Positions 1 through 12,577 of a stretch of DNA of 64,000 nt are shown piece by piece (within the stretch, counting starts at the first letter, position 1; the number at the start of each line of letters is the position of its first letter). This DNA comes from Holacanthus passer. Its lineage: Eukaryota; Chordata; Actinopteri; Pomacanthidae. Below the pieces are notes generated by a model, which had not been told where the DNA came from, made no database searches, and was given only the letters and a program-made list of their open reading frames with translations. The DNA lies in the NCBI GenBank assembly GCA_025331565.1, contig JAFREQ010000011.1:15582001-15646000 (forward strand), in the 5' to 3' direction. A program made the translations under genes and the position numbers.

Positions 1-255
1 GCTCCACAGAGTTGAGGAGAACAGCAGAGTTTGGTTTTAATTCTCTGTAGGGTCGTGACTACGAGTGACATCTTTCACTAGTCATTTGTTCCATTATTAA
101 TATAAAACAATTGATTGGTTTCAGCTTTTAAAATTTGTGTGGAAGTTGAAGAAAACATCTCAAAAGAATCTCACATTTTTAAATGTGCTTGTTCTTAGCG
201 CATTATGTGAGTTAATTAGCTGAGCTGTGCTCATTATCTGCGTGTGTTTCCTCAC

Positions 256-501
256 ATCTCCTGGTGCCACAACATCATTGCAGAAGTAGCAGCCCAGCTT
301 GTGGCCTGGGATGTTGGAGAACAGAGAGGATCCTGGGACAGAGGGCGCAGGGCCAGCCGGCGTGGAGGACGAAGAGGAGGCAGAAGAACAGGAAGGAGAG
401 GAGTCCGGCCCTGCAGAAACACTCTGACTGACGGGAGGTTTCTTCAAGCCATGGCGCATCACAACAAATGTGTCAAAGCCTAAAGCTGCATTCACCACAA
501 G
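256..501 (-). CDS. atg7: atg7 exon 14, last exon in window
   Basis: 246 nt, phase 0 to 0. It encodes LVVNAALGFDTFVVMRHGLK, then a Ser/Pro/Ala-rich linker of 34 residues (513-546), then GSSLFSNIPGHKLGCYFCND and VVAPGD. Acceptor CTCTCCAG, donor GAT|GTGAGG. The next exon, expected to carry the catalytic cysteine, is not in bases 1-255. Confidence 0.96.
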
Positions 502-3500
502 CTGGAGAGTGAAAGACGATAATTATGCAAAATCATGGTAATAAAAGGTTTTTACAAAGCAGAGCACATTTCAACATAATAAAATGAACTAAATGGCTTG
601 TTTTACACAAACAATGTGTTGAATCATTTCAAAAAGCAATGACATAAAATATTAATAGGCACTTTGCAATGCTGAAAGCGTTCAGACTTTTGGAGAAGCA
701 ATGGAAATAAATTGTGAAGCCAATTTGCCGTGAAGTCTAAAAAGGCCCCAAAGCACAAATGGCCAAATGGCCAAAGCTGAGCAGGCCATCAAGAAAACCT
801 AATCAGCAGCCCAAGAAACACTGCTGCCAAAAAAGCAACACAGGAGTCGCATCAGTGATACCACTGGAGGCCTTACAAGTTCCTGACACAGTGTTCAATT
901 ATCTATCGTTGTCTGGCAACAAATAAAATTCCAACTGGTAAACACAAAGTTTGACACAAACAGAAAATGTCACTGAGCAATTTCAATTTCCTGGAAGAGA
1001 AGTCAAAAAGTCCTAATTTAAAGTTCCAGCTTAAAGGAAGTAAAACAAGAAACATGTTACAAAGTCGTAAATGTCTTCTGCCACAGTGTCACTGTAACTC
1101 TAAGTCCACTGGATCTTTAGAGCCAACAGACCTGCTGAAAGTCTCAGTCTTGATTCACCACCAACAAAATCCTCTGAATAATGTGCACAAAACTACATTT
1201 TTTAAATTAGCTTTGATCATATGGAATGTTGTATGACCAAACCATACAAGTGTGTGATTAAAATAAAAATAAAAAATAACATTTTTCCAACAACAGAAAG
1301 TTGCACCAATGAATATCTTTTTTTTTAACCACCTGGGGTCAGAAGAACTGCCTCATAGAGTTGTTTCGGTACAGTACAGTACACATTTTAAATGAGCCAT
1401 TTAAACATCCAAACACAAAACCACATAAGCATTCATCTGTGATTCTGGCCACCTGATGAGTGTAAATTCAATATTCAGTGTCATTGTGGCTCTGTCTTTG
1501 TTTTTCCCAACTCCTAGAAAAACATCTGAGTTTTCAAGTGCTATATGTTTGACTTGTTCACCAGCAAAGTTGCTAACTTTTTCGCTCTGTCCTTTGGTGC
1601 TGGACTTTGGGTTTATCAGATCTTTCTTGCTGAAAACAAGTCCGACCCTGCTGCTCAGTGACAGCGTGGTTCTGTTCCTACCTTCCTCTTGCTGGCAGCA
1701 ATGACTGTAGGCAGCCAGCGGCTCTCTCTCGTATCCATCAGTAAGAAGACCACATCATGTTCTGAAATGAGCTTCTCCAGTTGCTCGACATCCCTCTGGG
1801 CCTGGGAAAGGGTGGCCTGAGAGAAGTTCACCGGGTGGCCGGGCATAGGGATGCTCATATTGTAACCCTCCGAATTCTGCAGGAAGAGACAGAGACAAAG
1901 AGGCAGAGAGAAAACAGAGAGAGGCTGCTGACACACTGAGTCCATATGTGCTTTAAAATGCAAATCATTTCATATTGAATCTGCTCCTCTATGGACAATG
2001 ATGTTTCTTTTTAGTTTTAACTTATCGACAATATCTGTGCGTTTGCAAACATAAAAATGTTGTTATTGAATTTTAACGATGATGTGCAACATACTCCCAC
2101 ATAATAAATGCATATATAAACAAATATTTGACAGAGAGATTTCAAATGAATGCTGTTATTTCTGGACATCCAAATTGTAAAGTGAATATGTTGGGAAGGT
2201 CACTATTATTGACAAATGAAATCCCTACATCACGTTGCCTGTTGGTGAAACACTTGTCAAAAAGCTTTTATTTGCCTCGCCTGTAGGTGGTGACATAATC
2301 ATTGAACTCTCTGAATAAACCATATACACTTACCTGCACTTCAGAATTGATACTGTACATACAAAGCCAATGCTACTTCTCATTCATATCTGTGATCCTT
2401 ATCATTAACCTGTTCTATTTTGACGTGTATATTTGCACTGCATCATTATCCAGTTTATATTTTTATACTCACTGTTAAACTGTTACATTTGGTTTTTGCA
2501 CCTTACTGTTTTGTTAATATTTGCTCTCTGTCTTACTTTGTACTGCAACTTCTGCTGAACAATTTCCCTCAGGATAAATAAAGTACTGTCTTATTTCATC
2601 TTATCTTAGCATCTCTACACCTTGACGTGTAAATTGCTGGTCCTCTACCTTTCTTGCAGATGCAATATGGGTACATGCAAGACTCACTTTATGTAACGCT
2701 GTCTAAAGTAAAGATTTCAAACTGTATATAAGGTGCAACGCAATGTGTTTCAGTGCAGTCCAGATAGTCCCTCTGTGGAATTAAGTCATTGACACAGCTG
2801 ACCTGAGGCCAGGGTGGATTTGCCTCCCCTGTATGAGTTGATAGTAGAGCATGAAACCTTGAATCGCCACTTTCAATTCCACAAACATTCTTCAGTGACT
2901 GTTATTGTCTATTGGCAAACTTGTATTACTGTGACTATTCCCGGGTATTGCAGATATGTCAGTGAGGCAGATGGAAATGTCAAGAGTAATTTCATAGTCA
3001 AGAGACAGACAGAAAAGGGCAAAGTCAAGGTGTGAGATCTTAACGAGACGAAATGCCACTTTTGCAGAATCGGTGGCTCTACTTCCTTCACTCTCCACAT
3101 TTCAAGTGTGGGAGCTTTAACCAAGTCTTGAATTTACATTTCATTTTGACGTAAGTGTTGCTAAGCATTCAGAGGGTGATTTAAGGCTGCAGAGATGATA
3201 ATCATATTCCAATTTCCACTGTAAACAGCCTCAACTTGCAGCCGGGAAAGACAAAAAAAAATCATTTGGATGGTGGAAAAATCCTTTCGTGAAAAGATAA
3301 ACAACATTTTATGCCGAACGAACAATGCCTCTGCTGTTATCTTCAACCAGCTCTGACCTGACTGTTGACAAAATTTCAAGAGAAAAAAAAAAGTTGGTGC
3401 TAACACTACAAACTACCCTGTAAATGTCAGATGACAGATTTTGTCCACAGACAAAATATGAAATCTGAGCCTTTCAACATTTTGACCTTGTATGAACCAG

Positions 3501-6500
3501 CTCCTTTCAGTTCAGTTGATGCATTTCTGTGCTCTCTGCTCGCTGTCTTCACATTTCTTTCTATCTTTCACACTGGCACCTGATGCCCCTGTGTTTGTTG
3601 GAAAACAAGCAGGGAAGAGAGACAAGCAGGCACACACCCGCACTGATATAAATAGGAGGGCAGCTATGGATGTGGCCAGTATAGGAGGCAGACAAATAAA
3701 GTGTCTAGACATACACCGCACATCATGACAGCTCAGGGCCATCCATCAAGTGTTAAGCCTCTGTTCTTTATTTTCTATTTCATTCCCAGAAGAATAAGAG
3801 AGAGACAGAAAATGAGAGGGGGCAGAAAGAGAGACTTGAATATCAAATTGACATGACAATTATTTGTGTGTGTGTTTTGTGTATGTGCGCATGTAAAGGT
3901 AGCATCACAGGTCTTTCTGTCTTTGGCACTATAATCCCAGCTCATTATATTGTTTCAGGAATAATCTATTACTAGAGATGCAACAATATATCAAAATTTC
4001 ACAATAAAATGTCTTGATGCCATTGTTGGAATGTGACAAAATCTACCATGATATTACATGGTTCTTAGCTGTGCTGTTTTTGCTTGAACAGCAGAGGGAT
4101 CATACATATGTATTTTGGTCTATGTGTTTCAAAGTGGCTTAATAAGAGATGGGGGAGCTCTTTCACATCAAAACAGAGTCCTGCTGTGAGTGTTTGGCTG
4201 ATTTTGCATTTCACCCCAGAGAACCAACTCATTAATTAACAAAGTAATGAAACCACCAGCATTAATATGCAAGTATCAAGACTCTTCATTTTCTGCATGG
4301 TTTGGTCATCACATCTCAGACACGACCAATCAAATAGGAATACAATTATAAACCTTGCATAAACAAAATTTAGATTACTGTGATGTTGGTGTAATTGTAG
4401 AGCAGAAAAGCTACGAGTCAACTTTATGAATAAAAACTCAGAGAGGACAGATTCCAGGATGAAACGATCAGATTCCAAGATGATACGATCCCTGACTTTA
4501 TTTACTCACCACACCAGGAAAGATTTTGGCGAGTCGGTCGACAGCTGCCATGGCTTTGGACTTCCCTCCTCCAAGACAGTCCTCAAACTCATAGAGCGGC
4601 TGCCGAACTGGGTTGGAGTATGAGATCTTTGCATTGTCTACGAATGTGATGCGTCTCACTCCCCATCCCTGGAGAACAAAGGAGAAACATAATTCAGACT
4701 GTTAATCACATTATTCTGAAATGTTTAGCCACTATTCATTGACATGAATATTGTCCTTAGCAGCAGCATGAGTGGGAGGTTGTGTGCCCAGTGTGTATTT
4801 CATCATTTCAAAGTATTAATTTTGAAATAATGGATGCATCAGTGTGCAGGTAGTAGAACCTCAAGTTACTCTAGCTGTTTTTAATTAATATCGCTCTCTG
4901 TTAACACCATGTCTAGCCACACTATTAATTACATTACACCAGGGTATTTCTATGTCTACGCTGACTGACAGACTGACTAAAGTGCCCTCAGAACAGTAAA
5001 TGATGGGTGAAAAAAGAATACACATGAAAATGATCAAGTGCAGGCAACAACACACTGACAGCTCTCCAATGTGGTAAGTCTAAGTTCTGTTTCTCACAAT
5101 CAAACAAAACACTCAAAACACATTAGCGAATGTGTTCAACTTACTGCAAAATGGCAAAACATTGTATTTCAGGTGTTACTAGGTTGACATCTGTTTGAAT
5201 TACGAGCCAAACAAAACAGATGTTTGTCCATGTCTGAAGATGGTGCGAAGCAGCAATAGTGACATTTGAACAAAATACAGTGAAGCTGAAAGTCTGAATT
5301 AGTTTTTGAAAAAAGAAAATGAATAACTGACTTCATAACTCGCAGGTTGTAATGTGTGAAAAACCTACACGGTGCCAGCCTTTTGGATCTGGTGACTAAA
5401 TAGAGCCACATTCATTTGATGCTGGGGGAACAGACTTACAGTAAACACAGAGAATGACAGAAGGTTCTTACATAAAACAGCACCATGTTATTCTGAGTGT
5501 TACTGGATAAACCTCTTGCGCAATCTGTGAAAAAAAATCATGCCATCCTTAATTAAGCTGTTATAAATCTAAAAAAATATTCATGCCACAAAAAAAAATC
5601 TTTTGTCAAGTTAATAATTAACGTCATCAGAACTCATGGCTCCTGACAAGGTTTTACAGAAGAGAATTACACTATAACAACCACGAGAGGTGACACAGTT
5701 TTGTGTTTCTGGTCTATATAGAGATATAAATTCTAATAATATAGCCACAGTGATTCCAGGTTTCAGGCCAGCACACAAGTTGAAAGCATTTGATCTGAAA
5801 CTAGTCTAAGGTGCTCTACACCTCATTGACGAGAAAAGAATATAAACAAAGATCAATTAGACTCCTAAAACCTTTCTGGTCATGTATGATATCACACAAT
5901 GTTCCTTCTTTCTATCTATTCAGCCTTCCACCCTCACCATGAGAGTTCTGGCTACATTGCAGCCCAGAGTCCCAGCTCCCAGCAGAAGACACTTGGTGCT
6001 GACCACCTTGTCCAGGTCCAGGGAAGGAACCAGCCTCCATCTCATTAGCTTCAAATTCAGGTCCACTGACGACTCTGCAAGCCTGCAGACATATAATGGA
6101 GACAACTGAAGATCCTCTTTGTTCATATCATCATGTTAATTTAAGGTGAAGTTTTTTTTTTTTTTACTTTGACTGATCACAGGAACAGAGGACACAGCAC
6201 ATATGAATGTTGTGACATTAAGAAAAATTACATTCGTACATATAGCACCAAAATTATAGACTCTTAATAGACTTATAATAATAACAATTTCATTTTTATA
6301 TTCATTCATGATGGTTTGGGCTGTGGACTGACAAAGTCCACTTACACCCTTACACACATCTGCATTGTGGTTACCTTTTAGGGTCCATGCATTCACTGAG
6401 GTTGACCATCCTGGGTCCCATGGCCCCTTTAGGGTTCTTCTCCCAACCTACACTTTTAGGACATGCTGTGAAAAAAAGATATTACTAGTGTAAAAGAAGC

Positions 6501-9500
6501 ATAAAATGCCCCTAAATGGCCAATACAATGGAGGTAAATTGGATTTTCACAGGATTCACAGCAAAGACATTTAGAAAATACAGCAGTATTGTGTCTTTTC
6601 ATAACAATGACCTCATTGTCAACAGTTTTCATTGAACTACTTTCTATAATAGTCCCTGTGAAAAGCAGCATATCAGTAGATGACAGATAAGAAAAGCATG
6701 TTTTTAATTGTATTTAAACATATGAATAGTGCTACGACATAAACACAAACACATCAACAAACATTGGCCACTCTCTCTTTGTAACCATTGTAGCCCATTT
6801 GTTCACATGCATTGGTGATTTCCACCCACTTTCTGACAAATTAAAATCATGCCCTTGAATTGCTTAATTCTTTTAAATTTGTATTATATTAATTGCAATA
6901 AGTGACTGTAGCAGTAAGATATGTTCCAGACTTTGATTCTGGACTGAGATGCAGTTTGTGAATGCTCATCAAAAACCATGAAGTTTATTTCACCTTACTG
7001 AGGGGTAAAACATTTTTCAGCTGTGGCGAGCCCGGTTTGTCTGAAAATTTGGGCTGAGGTCGATCGATTAATCCCTTTCAAAACAATACCAAATTTGTCC
7101 ATGCAAAACCAAACAGAACGGCTGAATCAATTTTTGTTGCATGAATACATCCACCATGAGTTAATTAAAATCAAAGATGTGCTGAAGAGGTAGACTGGGG
7201 TAAACAAAGCCACCACATCTGAACTCAACAAAAACCTTCACAGATCACAGAGCTACCCGCTTTCCCATCGTGCCATTACCATTTAAATTACTTTCATCCC
7301 TTATTCAACAGATAAAGGAATAATGGAGAAGCTCTGTGAGATTAGTGTGACTTGAAAAGGAAGCAGATGGTAAGTCAGGGGAAAGTAAAGTAAGACAGAG
7401 GCTTTATATCAGTTAAACTCACACACATTCAGATGAACCAGAACAAACGCAAGTAGAGACAAAGACACACAACATACCAACACACACATATGTTACGTAC
7501 TGTTACACACACACTCACACACACACACACAAATGGATGGAAATTACCTGAGTTGAGGGGAAGCTCAGGTAGTTTGATCTGGAAGATGAGACTGTGCTGA
7601 ATGGAGCGGCTTCCCTGCAGAGTTCTGTCCCTAAAACACAGCAGCTGCACCGTGTCCAGCTTCGAGCCCCTGACACACACGTATAAAAGTCAAAAGTCAA
7701 ACAATGAAAATAAAACACATGTCATGCAAGGATTACAGATTAGTAGCTATAAAGTGCATGCTAGGAACAATAATAAAAAAATTACTAAATTCTAAAATGA
7801 CAGTGAAATACAACTTAATGTGTCTTATGCTTCCACTAGCACAAGAAACAACACACAGATAAACGAGAACTCACAACAATATGATAAACACATATTCACA
7901 TACCAAGACACTTCCCCATATTTGGTACTAAATAACCACAGTCAGATTACAAAGTCAAACTCAAGTGAAACAACTGAATATACGAGACATCGCGGCTACG
8001 TTGTAATTCTATCTTCACCCATCCAAGCCAGTATCAACAGTTTATGTTTAACACTGAGAGAAAGCATAGTCAAACACAAGATTGATGAAGTTTGTATTGG
8101 ATAAAACTGCCTCCGACCACAGAGTGTGAGGGCTAAACTCTTTAAAGGTATTTGTGGCTGATAAGCCACCGGTGTCTCAGGACGCTATCACTAAACTGGC
8201 CTCGATGGGAGTTCCTTGTTTAAATGAAAAATAATTATGCGATGAACATGTTTCTGAAATAGCAAGACAAGAGCCAGGAAAAACTGAGCTCTCTGGGGAA
8301 AAGTGTGACCAAAAATGACCGATGACTGTGGACCTGAACTTGGAGGTGTACAGCACTTCCAAACTAACTGAACAGCAGTGAAACACGCAGTGATAATTTC
8401 TATTTTAACATTCCAGGATGATGATGCAATGTGTTGATGTGATGTAACAATGTTTTTCATTCATTTTCAGACATTATTAAGATTAACTTTTCACTCTCTT
8501 TTTTTCAGATTAGTAATCAATCACAGTTATCGTCATGGCTTGTGTTATTTTTTTTTTTACTCTTCTGTGGTAAATCAATCTGCACTTCCTGCTTCATCTT
8601 TGACTTTGATTTCTCAGGTCACAGAAGAAACATTCATTTCACATCTGTCAATAAAATATTCAGTGTTTATGCTCCAAGAATATGGAACACCCTTCCTGTT
8701 GATGTTTGCACCTGCATCTATTTTTAAGAATAATACGTGCATGCTTAACTTTACAATACTATCATCACTCAAAAAAACCCCACATTAAATCACTTATGTA
8801 CGTCCCCTTTCACACTGGACAAAAAACACATCAACCCCCACTAACATCTGGCTTTTGTCTTCAGTGGGAAAGGGTACAATCGGCATTCATTCCCAGGTCA
8901 GGTGATTCATCACTGTGTAGTATTTATCACCTCCAGCTCCTGTCCGCAGTGATTAAAACATGACACCTGGACATGCTTTTTAGCCCTTTTCCGGTACAAC
9001 GGCATGATGTGCACTAAACATTATTTATTGTTTTTACAGAAAACTATTTTTGTCAAGTTCTTCCATCTCTGGCAGTATCATTTCATTTCTGCTTTTCTAT
9101 TATGACATCCATTTAGCCTCAGACTTCAGTTACTGGATGTTAACACAGAGGTTTTCATGGACTTTAACTGCATCATAAGAATAAAAAAGATACTTAAAGC
9201 TACGTGGGCGTGAATACACTGCACAGGCTAAACTGGTGATTGCAAAGTTAGGAGATGACATTAAAGGATTAAAATGTCTGAGTGACACCTGCAGTGTACG
9301 TCCCTTTGTGTAAATATTTGAATATGCTCAGGCCTTGATTCTTGGATTCAACATTGAGTAATAATCTAATGACTTGCACCAACTTCCCACTGGTGCCAAA
9401 TATTTCCTCTGTAAATATTTCAGTTAACACACAGAAGCTTCCACATAACATCATCATTTCTGTAACAACTTGAGTCAGTACTTTATGAGCTGTAACATCA

Positions 9501-12500
9501 TAATGTCTTCCCGTCTTTCATTTTGTGGCTTTGTGCCTAAATAAAGTGTAACAGTGTAAGCTGAAAAACACAACATTTTCAAACGTACAGTGAAGTCCGT
9601 TTAGAGAACTTCCTCATCTTTTCCCAGCTCTCTTTCACACGTACACACACACACACATAAAAGTAGGTCTTACCAGTTGTTAGCTAAGAGGACCAGCAGA
9701 TTTCTTAGAGGCCAGCCCGGATGTTGAGACAGAGTACACGGATCATAGACGCCCACAGTGACCTAGAAAAACCAAACAAGGTGTGTTTACATTACCAAAC
9801 AGTGAGTGTATGTGTGTATATATATGTGTGTGTATGTGTGAGAAGGAGTGTAATACAATAAAATCTAATCTGATGGTCGGGATGAGCCACAAAAAAACAC
9901 TTCCAATTTTTTATGTGGTTTTAAAAGATGAAAATACACAAAACATAAAACACTAAACACAAAACAAACTGAAATTGTACCTTCTTAGCATCACTGAAGA
10001 ATGCATCCCAGTCCCCGAGTGGAGCCAGTTGAACAGTGTCACCTGTGTACTTCATTAGGAAGTAAGGAACCGCAGTGGTCCCTCCTTTGATACACAGGTC
10101 ATCGTAGGCCTCCTGCAAGGTTGCGATCTGAGACAGAAATAATTAGATGTCAGCAGTAATTATAGAAACCTCTGTACTATACATTAACAGTGTCCAGAGC
10201 GATTAAAGTTCAATCATAAATAATGAAATCCATCCATTTTCTGCGGCTTATTTGGGGCAGAGTTGCGGTGGCAGCAGGTAGTCGAAGTAAAGGAGCAGCA
10301 GCTCTAATCCGAGCTCCCTCTGGATGTCCAAACTCCTCACCCTATCACTAAGGATGAGCCCAGTCACCCTACAGAGAAAACTCATTTCGACTACTTTCAA
10401 CCTTTGTATAGATTTGAAGAGGATTTGAGAATCATAAAATCATTTTCAAATCTATCCAAAGGTTATTTACATTGACAGTTAATGTCAAAGTGGAAAATTC
10501 GTTCCACTCTTTCCAACACTTCATTAATTTCATCAATATTTTTGCACTTATCTGTATTTGCAGCCTTTGCCTCATTCTGCTAAAGTTACACAAAGTTTAT
10601 CAAAGTCAGACTGCCGAGGACACTAGTCAGTGAAGTCATATTGAGATTTTGGCTTGCTCTTAGCGTTGAATTGATTAAACTTTGGTAAGTTGGAATGTCG
10701 TCATGCGGCTCATGAATCTCTATGAAATTGTCAAGGTGTTGCATAACACTGGTAATTTAGGTTGACATAGAAAGAGAGCAGGAAGAGGAACCAAGGAAGA
10801 TGGAGAAATCGCCCTCATGCTGTTCATGAGTCACTCTGACTCTTAATGAGGATTTTTCACTCCTTGGATGCACAAAGCTGAGAGATGGCAAAGCACTACA
10901 CTTCATTATACTTCTCTAAAACTTGCACAGCATGAGAAAGAACAGGCAGATTTAAAGGACACTGTTAGGATCAAGGTGAGCTGCATGAAGGTGAGCTGCA
11001 ACCATCGCATTCTCTTAGGAAAGAGGTTAGAAATGTTAAACAGTTTTAGGAAAGAGGAAACTTAGAAATGGGAATAATATTTACAGTTAATCTTTAAAAA
11101 GCCAACCTGTTTTGCTGAGAAAACTTGCTCTAGGACAGAAGGCTGCTGGACAATCTTTATTCCCTCTGGGAAACACAGTGCAGGGAAGCAGAACCAGTAG
11201 TAAAAATGGTACTTCTTTAAATCCTGAAAAATAAAAAAAATGTCAGACAGAAAGAAACAGAAAGACGGTCACATAAAGTCACTAATATACACAAGTAACA
11301 CATTTATAAGATACTGTTTAAACACACTGCAAAGGTCAGGAGAATGAATCTGCAGAGGATGGAGGGGTCCTTCAACGCAGCCCCAGACTGTATAGCATTC
11401 CATATCTACAAAACAAGAGGAGAAAAATTACATTACACTTTTAATTTAATAACTAATTGAATATTTCTGATACAGAAATGTCCTTGTTTGTCTGTATGTG
11501 AATAAGTGTGACTGACAAAATTAGAACACAACGTCTTTTACCTCCTTGGCCTCTTTCTCCAGCAGTGCCTTCTTATCGGTGGTCTTAAAGGCGTCAAGTG
11601 TGTTGGTGTTATACAGCGTTCCAATAGCTGGACAGCAACGAGCAGGTGTCGGACCATCCCTGACAGCAAAGACATCATACCTTTGCATTAAACTGTATGA
11701 ATGCAAACTGTATGTTCTACCTTTGCTTGTTTGTTTGCAATGTGCTACATTTTTGTAAACGTGAAGACAGTTGCTTTATTGAAGGCTTCAACTCTAAACT
11801 GACCTGGGTGATAAACATTAGTTTATTAGTTCAGCATTCATTATTCATATTGTTATTGCGTAGATTAACAGAAGACACAATGTGTAATTTTTGGCCACAT
11901 GAAATTGATACATTTCAATGTATAATTTGACTTGAATTTGATTTTGACTTATACATGAAATAAATCAAACACTGAACAAATTACAGTGTGCTAAATCAAT
12001 TACGTGAAACGATCCTTTTACAGTAGTAGAAATCATTCATAACTTTAATTACTTGTTGTCCACTGTTAAGAACCTATATTAAAAGACTCAACCATTTTAT
12101 TCCTAGTCTAAAGCACAAGAATAACAAGAGAGGGACTTAGGGTTAGGATAAGGCTTATGCAGGCAACACACAGCATCATACTTACACTTCAAATGCACTG
12201 AACTCCAATGTCAAGCGGGTGGGCAAACCAAGCGGGTCACCTACAGGACAGAAATGTGAACAGAATGGTTAACAATTATTAAAAACTGATATTTAATATA
12301 AACTGATCTTGATCAACCTGTTTTCATGCGTGTGACACTGTATAATAAATAAATAAAATTTAAAAAAAAGTAAAAACAGCAACTGAAGAGTCATCATGAT
12401 AATGAGACCATCTGACCACTCACCATTGTAGTAATATCCTTTGATACACTTGGGGCTCTCGTCCAATCTGTAATCGTTGAGTTTCTTCTGAGTAAGCTGG

Positions 12501-12577
12501 TGCCAGAAGCCTGCCTCCAGAGCGCTGCTGAAGGGAGCAAACTGCAGCTTGAGGTCTTCACTGGTGTCAGATGCCAT
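256..12577 (-). CDS. atg7: atg7, E1-like ubiquitin-like-modifier activating enzyme (thirteen coding exons, 3' end off window)
   Basis: ATG7 is the cytosolic E1-like enzyme of autophagy. It adenylates ATG12 and ATG8/LC3 proteins and passes them to ATG10 and ATG3. Coding exons join as 12577-12424, 12240-12186, 11659-11542, 11405-11328, 11223-11107, 10127-9981, 9762-9674, 7669-7548, 6465-6375, 6082-5938, 4668-4510, 1876-1682 and 501-256. All have AG/GT borders, phases agree, and 1716 nt (572 codons) stay open. Residues 1 to about 300 are the E2-binding N-terminal domain. The nucleotide-binding GAGTLG is at 359-364, the adenylation-site DNAKIS at 383-388, MDTRESRW at 472-479, and a CxxC (C561, C564), probably half of a zinc site, near the end. 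The start ATG at 12577 gives MASDTSEDLKLQ and aligns with mammalian N-termini. The catalytic-cysteine exon (motif DQQC in mammals) and the C-terminus are not in the window. Assignment rests on remembered mammalian ATG7 and is near certain. Confidence 0.97.
1682..1876 (-). CDS. atg7: atg7 exon 13
   Basis: 195 nt, phase 0 to 0, encoding YNMSIPMPGHPVNFS, DVVFLLMDTRESRWLP and AASKRK. Acceptor CCTGCAG, donor AAG|GTAGGA. This is one of the most conserved ATG7 segments. Confidence 0.97.
1877..4509 (-). other. atg7 intron 12
   Basis: 2.6 kb with no coding segment I can support. It contains a LINE-type 3' tail at 2415-2608, and open frames here are short and lack exon borders. A second long intron, 4669-5937, shows nothing recognisable. 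Confidence 0.8.
2415..2608 (+). repeat. LINE (L2/Maui-like) 3' tail
   Basis: It reads as the typical end of a teleost non-LTR element: T-rich low-complexity 3' UTR, then CAATTTCCCTCAGGATAAAT, then a TCTTATTTCATCTTATC short-repeat end. Family name is from memory. Confidence 0.55.
4510..4668 (-). CDS. atg7: atg7 exon 12, adenylation-site segment
   Basis: 159 nt, phase 0 to 0, encoding GWGVRRITFVDNAKIS, SNPVRQPLYEFEDC and GGGKSKAMAAVDRL. The acidic residue of VDNAKIS and the arginine of NPVRQPL are adenylate/ATP-site positions in E1 enzymes. Acceptor TTCTCCAG, donor GTG|GTGAGT. Confidence 0.97.
5938..6082 (-). CDS. atg7: atg7 exon 11, nucleotide-binding GxGxxG
   Basis: 145 nt, phase 2 to 0. 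It encodes LAESSVDLNLKLMRWRLVP and then KCLLLGAGTLGCNVARTLM, the Rossmann glycine loop of E1 enzymes that binds ATP. Acceptor TCTGCAG, donor ATG|GTGAGG. Confidence 0.97.
6375..6465 (-). CDS. atg7: atg7 exon 10
   Basis: 91 nt, phase 1 to 2, encoding ACPKSVGWEKNPKG and PRMVNLSECMDPK. Acceptor TTTCACAG, donor AAAG|GTAACC. The linker joins the N-terminal and adenylation domains. Confidence 0.96.
7548..7669 (-). CDS. atg7: atg7 exon 9
   Basis: 122 nt, phase 2 to 1. It encodes GSKLDTVQLLCFRDRTLQGS through KLPELPLNS. Acceptor GTGTCAG, donor CAG|GTAATT. CFRDRT corresponds to mammalian VVCFRDRTMQGA. Confidence 0.96.
8450..8710 (+). mobile_element. decayed LINE ORF2 C-terminal fragment in atg7 intron 8
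   Basis: The frame at 8659-8706 reads FSVYAPRIWNTLPVDV. This matches the FSVAAPKLWNSLP motif that closes the reverse-transcriptase ORF of many fish non-LTR retrotransposons. The upstream sequence is too decayed to align by eye. The host intron is 7670-9673. Confidence 0.5.
9674..9762 (-). CDS. atg7: atg7 exon 8
   Basis: 89 nt, phase 0 to 2, encoding VTVGVYDPCTLSQHPGWPLR and NLLVLLANN plus part of a tryptophan codon. Acceptor TTTCTAG, donor CTG|GTAAGA. The YDPC and PGWPLRN motifs are diagnostic of ATG7. Confidence 0.95.
9981..10127 (-). CDS. atg7: atg7 exon 7
   Basis: 147 nt, phase 0 to 0, encoding IATLQEAYDDLCIK through AFFSDAKK. Acceptor TCTCAG, donor AAG|GTACAA. It matches the mammalian ALPYFL and FF segments of the N-terminal domain, which are less conserved elsewhere. 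Confidence 0.94.
10228..10394 (-). repeat. teleost interspersed repeat in atg7 intron 6
   Basis: It begins with CCATCCATTTTCTGCGGCTT and contains CTGGATGTCC, CTCCTCACCCTATC and AAACTCATTTCG, phrases I recognise from a very abundant fish repeat. Orientation is uncertain and family unnamed. Confidence 0.55.
11107..11223 (-). CDS. atg7: atg7 exon 6
   Basis: 117 nt, phase 0 to 0, encoding DLKKYHFYYWFCFPALCFPE to FSAKQ. Acceptor TTTTTCAG, donor CAG|GTTGGC (weak at +3 to +6). Confidence 0.95.
11328..11405 (-). CDS. atg7: atg7 exon 5
   Basis: 78 nt, phase 0 to 0, encoding IWNAIQSGAAL through FILLTFA. Acceptor TTTTGTAG. The donor GCA|GTGTGT is weak. Human ATG7 has LLTFADLKKYHF across this junction, and the next exon starts DLKKYHF, so the border is secure despite the poor donor. 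Confidence 0.93.
11542..11659 (-). CDS. atg7: atg7 exon 4
   Basis: 118 nt, phase 2 to 0. It encodes the highly conserved PTPARCCPAIGTLYNTNTL. Acceptor GTCAG|GGATGG, donor GAG|GTAAAA. Confidence 0.95.
12186..12240 (-). CDS. atg7: atg7 exon 3
   Basis: 55 nt, phase 1 to 2, encoding GDPLGLPTRLTLEFSAFE. Acceptor TGTAG|GTGAC, donor AAGT|GTAAGT. It is too short to show as an independent reading frame, but it matches the mammalian segment between KGYYYNG and APTPARCC. Confidence 0.93.

Noticed and set aside
1..255. Search for the catalytic-cysteine exon of atg7
   Set aside because: No minus-strand segment resembles the expected CTVSRPG motif here; it must lie beyond the left edge.
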